DNA from: Planctomycetota bacterium
GTDB lineage: Bacteria; Planctomycetota; Phycisphaerae; FEN-1346
Assembly (NCBI GenBank): GCA_026387055.1
Contig: JAPLML010000512.1
Span: forward strand, 1 to 13,595
DNA length: 13,595 bases
Reading direction: 5' to 3'
Both the position numbers and the translations under genes were made by a program. Position 1 is the first letter of the stretch, and each line of letters begins with the position of its first letter. Positions 6,705-11,492 of the stretch are shown in pieces. The notes below the pieces were generated by a model. The model was given only the letters and a program-made list of their open reading frames with translations, did no database searches and was not told the DNA's origin.

Positions 6705-7964
6705 TCATGGCTCGATCGGGATTTCAGGGGGAATCAAACGTTTCTGGCGCAGCATTCTGGCGCCTTCACCCACCAGGCGCAGGTACCAGTCGCTGGGCAG
6801 TCCTTCGTAACCGACGAAGTGGCCCTGGGTGGGGGGAGCACTGGTCACCTTGAAAACGGCCGTGCCCTCGTCGACCTCGTCGAACATCGCCACGTAGACC
6901 GAATCCACGCCAAGCTTCGCCAGTTCGTGGAACTGCTCCCAGAGGAACCGGCCGCGGCGGCGGGGGATGAGGGTGGCGCCGGCGGGCTTCTGCTGGAGAT
7001 TGTCCCAGCTGAACCCCGGATAGACGACCGGCAGCCACAGTCCCCCGCGGCGCTCGAACTCCCGCTTGTCGTCGGCCCAGTAGCTCATGGATGCATGCAC
7101 ATTGCCCGAGGAATCCTTGACGTAGTTGCCCACGTTCCACGGGGCGTAGGCGTCGAAGCGGCGGTAGAAGTCCTGCCACGTCGGATCGGGATTGCGCCGC
7201 CAGTTCCAGTCGCCGCCGCCCACCAGGAAGGCCGCGTAGGGTCCCGGCGCCTTGAAGAAGTCGATGAGCCTGTTGGCCAGATCCGCCGTCATCCGGTTGT
7301 GCTCGTTGTTCCAGTAGAAGCCCCAGATCTCGACGACCGGCCGGCCGCCCTGGTGCAGGTAGCGCGGGTCCTCGGTAACCTTCTCATCGACCATCTTGCG
7401 CCAGTCGCCGGTCAGCACATCGAAGACGCGGTCCGTCGGCATGGCGGCAATATCGTAGCAGAGGGCCCAGACGCGGCCGGTCTTCCGTGCCGCGCCGCGG
7501 ACATGGTTGAGCACGCTCAGGCGGGAGGGATAACGCGGCGGCTGGGTTCCGCCGGGCAGGTCAACCAGGAAGTGCTGCAGCCACGCTCCGTCGATGCCGT
7601 AATCGCGCATCCACTCGAAGTGCCGCCGCACCGTCGCCGCGTTGTCGGAGCTGAAGAGGTACGCCTGGCGGCCATCGGCGTGGGTGAACCCCGGAACCGC
7701 AAAACGCTCCTGGGCGGTGTAGTCGCTCATGTCAGGCCACATCTCAAAGACGAGCAGGTTCGGGGCGATGCGCTTGGAGTCGCGACTCCAGTGAATCCAG
7801 CCCATGTCGGCGGCGTCCCCCGGACAGCGAAACCAGCCCTGGTAACCGCACATCACCTTTCCCCTCAGCGACGTGGCCTCCACGGTGTCCGTGGTGGCGA
7901 CCTCGGCGGCGCTCGAGGTAAGCGCTGCCAGCAGGGCAAGGACGGGACAGAGGAGGCTCTTCAT
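6705..7964 (-). CDS. Secreted glycoside hydrolase of the GH71/GH99-like group
   Basis: This exported hydrolase is of the kind annotated as GH71/99-like or 'xylosidase/arabinosidase' in Bacteroidota and Planctomycetota. It would act outside the cytoplasm on polysaccharide; the substrate is not known. From the ATG at 7962-7964 it has 419 residues. A signal peptide covers residues 1 to ~20 (MKSLLCPVLALLAAL...SSAA), with a GGGA ribosome site 9 bases upstream. Motifs include GYQGWF at 40-45 near the mature N-terminus, HFEWMRDYGIDGAWLQHF at 115-132, EIWGF at 212-216, GGGDWNW at 249-255 and MFDEVDEGTAVFK at 360-372. The acidic cluster D362-E363-D365-E366 is a candidate active-site region. In-frame ATGs at 7979 and 8021 give 5 or 19 extra residues but would bury the signal peptide. 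The next gene downstream is the LRR lipoprotein. Fold group is fairly sure; activity is inferred. Confidence 0.8.
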   Translation of the reverse strand: MKSLLCPVLALLAALTSSAAEVATTDTVEATSLRGKVMCGYQGWFRCPGDAADMGWIHWSRDSKRIAPNLLVFEMWPDMSDYTAQERFAVPGFTHADGRQAYLFSSDNAATVRRHFEWMRDYGIDGAWLQHFLVDLPGGTQPPRYPSRLSVLNHVRGAARKTGRVWALCYDIAAMPTDRVFDVLTGDWRKMVDEKVTEDPRYLHQGGRPVVEIWGFYWNNEHNRMTADLANRLIDFFKAPGPYAAFLVGGGDWNWRRNPDPTWQDFYRRFDAYAPWNVGNYVKDSSGNVHASMSYWADDKREFERRGGLWLPVVYPGFSWDNLQQKPAGATLIPRRRGRFLWEQFHELAKLGVDSVYVAMFDEVDEGTAVFKVTSAPPTQGHFVGYEGLPSDWYLRLVGEGARMLRQKRLIPPEIPIEP

Positions 7965-8065
7965 CCGAGACATTCCCATCTGGGCTCTGCCCACAACCGT
8001 CGTGGACCATTCCTCGGGCATTTTAGCCGGGGCGCACGCACCCGCCAGTGGAATCCACCTCCCAA

Positions 8066-8231
8066 GCTCCTGCGCCCTGGCAACACCTCAGTTTCGGGGG
8101 TGGCACGGCCACGCGCCATTGCGTGGCCGTGCACTTCAGACCAGCACAGAGCACGGCCACGCACCGGCGCGTGACCGTGCCACCCGGGTTATCTGAACCA
8201 AGCCCCTGTAACTGAGGGCTCCTGCGCCCTG
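8066..8231. repeat. 14-bp direct repeats bracketing the palindromic element
   Basis: GCTCCTGCGCCCTG occurs exactly at 8066-8079 and 8218-8231. Just inside the repeats are inverted octamers CCTCAGTT (8086-8093) and AACTGAGG (8210-8217). Together with the central palindrome this looks like a small non-coding insertion with flanking duplication, although 14 bases is long for a target-site duplication and the left boundary has a six-base gap. Confidence 0.55.
8100..8183. repeat. Second nested REP-like inverted repeat
   Basis: Arms 8100-8132 and 8151-8183 (33 bases each) are reverse complements at 30 of 33 positions, with an 18-base spacer. The left arm alone folds into a perfect 12-bp stem, GCACGGCCACGC (8103-8114) with GCGTGGCCGTGC (8121-8132), around GCCATT. 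The outer ends GTGGCACGG and CCGTGCCAC are shared with the element at 5059-5134, while the inner sequences differ. No adjacent transposase is seen. Confidence 0.85.
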
Positions 8232-8242
8232 CCCTTTTTCCG

Positions 8243-8270
8243 TTGTCTGCCCTGGACGGACGCCGATAAT
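8243..8270 (+). promoter_or_regulatory. Candidate sigma-70-type promoter for glmM
   Basis: TTGTCT (8243-8248) and GATAAT (8265-8270) are separated by 16 bases and match the -35 and -10 consensus at 4 and 5 of 6 positions. Transcription would begin near 8277, giving a leader of about 77 bases that includes the hairpin at 8293-8314. Confidence 0.45.
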
Positions 8271-8292
8271 ACCTTCGCGCTGCTTGCTGCGC

Positions 8293-8314
8293 GGGTGGCA
8301 TGGCCACGCCACCC
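8293..8314 (+). repeat. Hairpin in the glmM leader, related to the REP-like elements
   Basis: GGGTGGC (8293-8299) pairs perfectly with GCCACCC (8308-8314) around ATGGCCAC. The sequence GTGGCATGGCCACGCCAC is a shortened relative of the GTGGCACGGCCACGC arm at 8100. It ends about 30 bases before the glmM ribosome site, so an effect on translation or mRNA stability is possible but unproven. Confidence 0.6.
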
Positions 8315-8353
8315 GTCTGACTCCAGTTGGAAGTTTGAACACGCGGAGAGAGC

Positions 8354-9700
8354 ATGCCTCAGTTGATTGTCAGCATCTCGGGCATTCGCGGCGTGGTGGG
8401 CGATGGGCTGGGGCCGCGCGAGGCGGTGCGGGTCGGCCTCGCGCTGGGCACGCACCTGGGCGGCGGGGCGGTGGCGATGGGCCGAGACTCACGCCCCACC
8501 GGTCCCATGCTGGCGGCGGCACTGCGAGCGGGGCTGCTGGCCACCGGCTGCCGCGTGCTCGACGTCGGCATCCTCTCGACCCCCGGCATCAGCCTCATGG
8601 TCCGCCATCTCGGCGCCCAAGGCGGCGCGATCATCACGGCCAGCCACAACCCGCTGCCGTATAACGGCCTCAAGATGCTTTCGCCCGAGGGCCACGCCCT
8701 CGGCCGCGCGGGCGGCCAGGCGGTCCTGGACCTTTACACGCGCCAGGCGTTTCTTGAGGTCACGGCCGAGCGCATCGGCCAGGTGCAGGCCGTCACCGAC
8801 GGTGCGGCGGTCCACGTGGAGAAGACGCTCAGAACGGTGGACGTGGCGAAGATTCGCGCCCGCGGCTTCCGCGTGGCGGTCGATGCCGTGTGCGGGGCCG
8901 GCGGGGGCGAGATGCAGATGCTTCTGGCGCGCCTCGGCTGCCAGGTCACGATGATCCACGGCGAGCCGACGGGCCGGTTCCCGCGCGGCGCGGAGCCGCT
9001 ACCGGAGAACCTGGGCGACCTCGGCCGCACGGTCCGCGAGAGCGGCGCGGCGATCGGCCTGGCGCTCGACCCGGACGCCGACCGCCTGGCCCTCGTCGAC
9101 GAGACCGGCCGCGCGATCGGCGAGGAGTACACGCTCGCCCTGGCCGCGCGGCACCGGCTGACGCACGAGCGCGGCCCGCTGGCGGCGAACCTCTCGACCT
9201 CGCGCATGATGGACGACGTGGCCCGCGAGGCAGGCGTGCCCCTCTACCGCACCCCGGTGGGCGAGTTGAACGTGGTCGAGGCCATCCTCCAGAACGGCTG
9301 CGTTCTCGGCGGCGAGGGCAACGGCGGCGTGATTGATCCGCGGGTCACGCTCGTTCGCAACAGCCTCGTGGGGGCCGCACTGGTCCTGGAGATGATGGCG
9401 GAACGCGGGAAGAGTTTGCATGAATTGGCGACTGAACTGCCCGTCTATACCATGGTCAAGGACAAGGTGCCGTTGGCGGGGACGAATTCAGCGTCGGTGT
9501 TCAAGGCGGTGCGGGCGCGGTTCGCCGATGCCCGTCTCGACGAGCGCGACGGCCTCCACCTGTCGTGGGAGCACGGCTGGCTGCACATTCGGGCGTCGAA
9601 TACCGAGCCCATCCTGCGGATCATGGGGGAAGCCACCGACGAATCCCGCGTCCGAGCATGGGTCGACGAAGTAAAGACCATGGCGGCCGGGAAAGCGTAG
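8354..9700 (+). CDS. glmM: Phosphoglucosamine mutase or related phosphohexomutase
   Basis: This alpha-D-phosphohexomutase moves a phosphate between C6 and C1 of a hexose. The best guess is glucosamine-6-phosphate to glucosamine-1-phosphate, on the cytoplasmic route to UDP-N-acetylglucosamine for envelope synthesis. The 448 residues carry every family motif: SGIRGVVG at 9-16, the phosphoserine loop TASHNP at 95-100 (S97), the metal loop DPDADR at 239-244, the sugar-binding loop GGEGNGG at 319-325 and the phosphate-binding RASNTEP at 413-419. The GEGNGG loop is the form seen in archaeal-type GlmM and phosphomannomutase groups, so mannose or glucose phosphate remain possible substrates. Length is normal. 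GGAG (8345-8348), 5 bases from the ATG, supports the start. It is transcribed from a spacer rich in palindromes. The next gene has its own ribosome site and a possible promoter. Confidence 0.9.
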   Translation: MPQLIVSISGIRGVVGDGLGPREAVRVGLALGTHLGGGAVAMGRDSRPTGPMLAAALRAGLLATGCRVLDVGILSTPGISLMVRHLGAQGGAIITASHNPLPYNGLKMLSPEGHALGRAGGQAVLDLYTRQAFLEVTAERIGQVQAVTDGAAVHVEKTLRTVDVAKIRARGFRVAVDAVCGAGGGEMQMLLARLGCQVTMIHGEPTGRFPRGAEPLPENLGDLGRTVRESGAAIGLALDPDADRLALVDETGRAIGEEYTLALAARHRLTHERGPLAANLSTSRMMDDVAREAGVPLYRTPVGELNVVEAILQNGCVLGGEGNGGVIDPRVTLVRNSLVGAALVLEMMAERGKSLHELATELPVYTMVKDKVPLAGTNSASVFKAVRARFADARLDERDGLHLSWEHGWLHIRASNTEPILRIMGEATDESRVRAWVDEVKTMAAGKA

Positions 9701-9749
9701 ACGCCGAATGTGCCGGGAATTTTGCAATAGTAAGGCGGGGAACTCGTAG

Positions 9750-9755
9750 TACAAT
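9750..9755 (+). promoter_or_regulatory. Possible -10 element before the TPR-protein gene
   Basis: TACAAT matches the -10 consensus at 5 of 6 positions and lies 66 bases before the start codon at 9822. The nearest -35-like TTGCAA (9722-9727) is 22 bases away, too far for a standard promoter. The gene may also be reached by read-through from glmM, which ends 121 bases earlier. Confidence 0.3.
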
Positions 9756-9821
9756 ATGGAGGCCGAGGGGGAAAGTCTAAACCTGACATCGCCTCGAGCC
9801 GTTGGGAAAGGAGCGATTCTC

Positions 9822-10538
9822 ATGAAACGCCTCATGCTGGCCGCGTTGGTTGCGATGCTCGCGCTGGGGTTCGCCGCCTGGGCACGGGGTGAGGGGATCT
9901 TCAAGGACGACGCCAAGAAAGAGGGGGCCGCGGTCAAGGCGGCGGAGCCGGCGGCGCAGCCGGAAGCCGCCGCAGAGGCCAAGGATGTCCTCCCCGCGGC
10001 TACCAAGAAACGCATCGACGACAAGATCGCCATGGCCGAGAAGATGCTCCAGGCGGCCAAGGCGGAGTTGGACAAACCCGAAGGCAAGGCCGACCTGAAG
10101 AAGGCCGACGGGTTCCGGTTACGCGCCTCCCAGTTCTTCCTGGGCGCCAGCCTCGATGCCAAGACGGCGGCCGCGGCAACCAGGAAAGAGGACCAGAAGG
10201 CGGCCATCGCCGAGCAGTTTGAGAAGCCGAACAAGCAGAAGGCCATCGGGATTCTGCTTGAGCTTGCCGCCGCGGCCCACGAGAAGAAGGACATCCGCAC
10301 TGCCGTCGGGCTCTACAAGGACGTGCTCAAGATCGACCCCGAGAACGTCACCGCCAAGGAGAAACTGGAGGCGATTCAAGAAGAACTGAAGAACGCCCCG
10401 AAGGACACCAAGGCCAGCGGCAGCAAAGGCGGCGGCGACAACACCAATCGCAATGACCCCTCCAAGGACCCCAGCGGCAGCCGGACGGGCACGCCGAAAC
10501 ACCCAGGCGATTGGCGGGGCGGCAAAGGCAACTACTAA
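9822..10538 (+). CDS. Exported small protein with a single TPR-like segment
   Basis: I do not recognise a named family. The start at 9822 is chosen over 9756 because AAAGGAG (9807-9813) sits 8 bases upstream and because it opens a clean Sec signal peptide (MKRLMLAALVAMLALGFAAWA, residues 1-21). The 238-residue product is thus probably periplasmic. Residues ~27-130 are rich in Ala, Lys and Glu and likely helical or coiled-coil. Residues ~140-187 match one TPR-type helical hairpin: AIGILLELAAAAHEKKDI, then AVGLYKDVLKIDPENVTAKE. The tail (~195-238) is Gly, Ser, Asn and Pro rich with basic residues and appears disordered. A TPR suggests a protein-binding or scaffold role. It lies between glmM and a signalling operon, with a hairpin 33 bases after its stop, so it is probably its own transcription unit or the last gene after glmM. 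Confidence 0.8.
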   Translation: MKRLMLAALVAMLALGFAAWARGEGIFKDDAKKEGAAVKAAEPAAQPEAAAEAKDVLPAATKKRIDDKIAMAEKMLQAAKAELDKPEGKADLKKADGFRLRASQFFLGASLDAKTAAAATRKEDQKAAIAEQFEKPNKQKAIGILLELAAAAHEKKDIRTAVGLYKDVLKIDPENVTAKEKLEAIQEELKNAPKDTKASGSKGGGDNTNRNDPSKDPSGSRTGTPKHPGDWRGGKGNY

Positions 10539-10571
10539 TCCGCCGCTTTAGCACCCAGATTGGACATTCCT

Positions 10572-10604
10572 GATGAGGGTCGGCCCTCTCGGCCGACCTT
10601 CATC
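10572..10604 (+). terminator. Strong hairpin after the TPR-protein gene
   Basis: GATGAGGGTCGGCC (10572-10585) and GGCCGACCTTCATC (10591-10604) form a 14-bp stem with one G-U pair and a CTCTC loop. It lies 33 bases after the stop codon. No T-run follows, so it may be a factor-assisted terminator, an mRNA stabiliser or another REP-like palindrome. Confidence 0.5.
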
Positions 10605-10793
10605 TGTTCTACGAGGGCCGCGGCACCGCCACGGCTTGTGCTTGGGGTGGCGGCCGTCCACATCCCACGGATTGCCCCGGCGTTGCCCAGGCTTACATGC
10701 CCGGATACGGGTTATCGCTGCGCATCTGGTTATCGGACCATCCCTCTCCCGCATCTCCTCTTTTCTCCATCTTAACGCGTTGAAAGTTTTAAG
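10605..10793. other. Structured non-coding spacer
   Basis: With the hairpin before it, this belongs to the 367-base gap between the TPR-protein and response-regulator genes. A second stem, CCGCCAC (10626-10632) with GTGGCGG (10647-10653), encloses 14 bases. An 8-bp direct repeat GGTTATCG occurs at 10710-10717 and 10728-10735, 18 bases apart and about 60-80 bases before the promoter, where an activator might bind. Short open frames here have no ribosome site or protein-like composition. Confidence 0.5.
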
Positions 10794-10824
10794 TTGACAC
10801 GAACATGGGGTCGATAGTTAGAAT
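10794..10824 (+). promoter_or_regulatory. Promoter of the response regulator-kinase operon
   Basis: A perfect TTGACA (10794-10799) and TAGAAT (10819-10824, 5 of 6 matches) are separated by 19 bases, slightly longer than ideal. Transcription would begin near 10831, about 75 bases before the start codon. Confidence 0.6.
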
Positions 10825-10835
10825 GTGAACTTGGG

Positions 10836-10861
10836 GGATATGCGCAAAGTGTAGCATATCC
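10836..10861. promoter_or_regulatory. Perfect dyad in the response-regulator leader, possible operator
   Basis: GGATATGC (10836-10843) and GCATATCC (10854-10861) are exact inverted repeats separated by 10 bases, so half-site centres lie 18 bases apart. The dyad begins about five bases after the predicted transcription start and ends 44 bases before the gene. It is A/T-rich compared with the palindromes elsewhere in the window. Its position suits a repressor or autoregulatory operator, or an RNA hairpin. Confidence 0.5.
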
Positions 10862-10905
10862 AGCCCTCCGCGAGAAATGGTCGAGAGCGAGCGAGGGACT
10901 ACGCC

Positions 10906-11469
10906 ATGAAAGACGTTTATTCGACAGGAGAGGCCGCTAAGATCTGCCGGGTCAGCCAGCAGACGATCATCCGCTGCTTCGACTCCGGCAAGCTCCAGGG
11001 GTTCTACGTGCCGGGGTCGCGGTTCCGCCGCATCCCGCGCGAGAGCCTCGTCAAGTTCATGAAGGAGAACCAGATCCCGCTCTCCAACCTGGACTCGAGC
11101 AAGAAGAAGGTGCTCGTGGTCGACGACACGCCGGAGATCGTCGACATGCTGGTGGAATCTCTGGAGCGCGACGGGCGCTTCGAGGTCAAGACCGCCACGT
11201 GCGGCTACGACGCGGGCCTCCTGACGCAGCAGTTCCACCCCGACGTCATCGTGATCGACTACGTCCTGAACGACATCAACGCCAACGTCGTGTGCAAGGC
11301 CATTCGCAGCAATCCCGGCCTTGAGGACACGCGCATCATCGTCATCAGCGGCCTGATCGAGGATGACAAGATCCAAGGTCTCTCCGAGCTGGGCGTCGAC
11401 GCGTTCATGCGGAAGCCGTTCCAGATCGACGACCTCATCGGCAAAATGGTTGAGCTCCTGAAGATCTGA
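10906..11469 (+). CDS. Response regulator with N-terminal excisionase-type HTH and C-terminal receiver
   Basis: This 187-residue cytoplasmic regulator probably binds DNA under control of a phosphorylated receiver. Residues ~4-55 form an excisionase/MerR-like winged HTH: YSTGEAAKICRVSQQTIIRC (5-24), then the wing around YVPGSRFRRIPRESL (34-48). A short linker leads to a receiver at ~66-187 with all key residues: D73-D74, phospho-acceptor D118, S148 and K170 in RKPF. The order is unusual, because most response regulators carry the DNA-binding domain after the receiver. There is no canonical output domain beyond the HTH. GAGGG (10893-10897), 8 bases from the ATG, supports the start. A good promoter and a perfect dyad lie upstream. 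The histidine kinase gene begins 23 bases after the stop, so kinase and regulator are likely co-transcribed partners. The target genes are not visible. Confidence 0.9.
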   Translation: MKDVYSTGEAAKICRVSQQTIIRCFDSGKLQGFYVPGSRFRRIPRESLVKFMKENQIPLSNLDSSKKKVLVVDDTPEIVDMLVESLERDGRFEVKTATCGYDAGLLTQQFHPDVIVIDYVLNDINANVVCKAIRSNPGLEDTRIIVISGLIEDDKIQGLSELGVDAFMRKPFQIDDLIGKMVELLKI

Positions 11470-11492
11470 TCGGGAGCCCTGGGACTCATGGC

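Larger units (their letters stand above)
7965..8353. other. Divergent spacer between the GH99-like hydrolase and glmM
   Basis: No gene is apparent here. From left to right the spacer holds a possible minus-strand -10 (TAAAAT, reverse complement of 8020-8025) for the hydrolase, an exact 14-bp direct repeat (8066-8079 and 8218-8231), a short inverted pair CCTCAGTT/AACTGAGG (8086-8093 and 8210-8217), a nested palindrome (8100-8183), a plus-strand promoter (8243-8270) and a hairpin in the glmM leader (8293-8314). The notable ones are listed separately. Confidence 0.6.

Noticed and set aside
5318..6853. Repetitive plus-strand frame opposite the LRR gene
   Set aside because: Its periodicity simply mirrors the 72-bp LRR repeats read backwards. 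The minus-strand frame has the proper LRR consensus, lipobox and ribosome site.
6693..8174. 493-codon plus-strand frame opposite the GH99-like gene
   Set aside because: It runs through the intergenic palindrome and lacks a ribosome site and domains; the minus-strand hydrolase accounts for the region.
10560..10797. Short overlapping open frames in the spacer before the response regulator
   Set aside because: No ribosome sites, Pro/Arg-rich random-looking products, and they overlap hairpins and the promoter.
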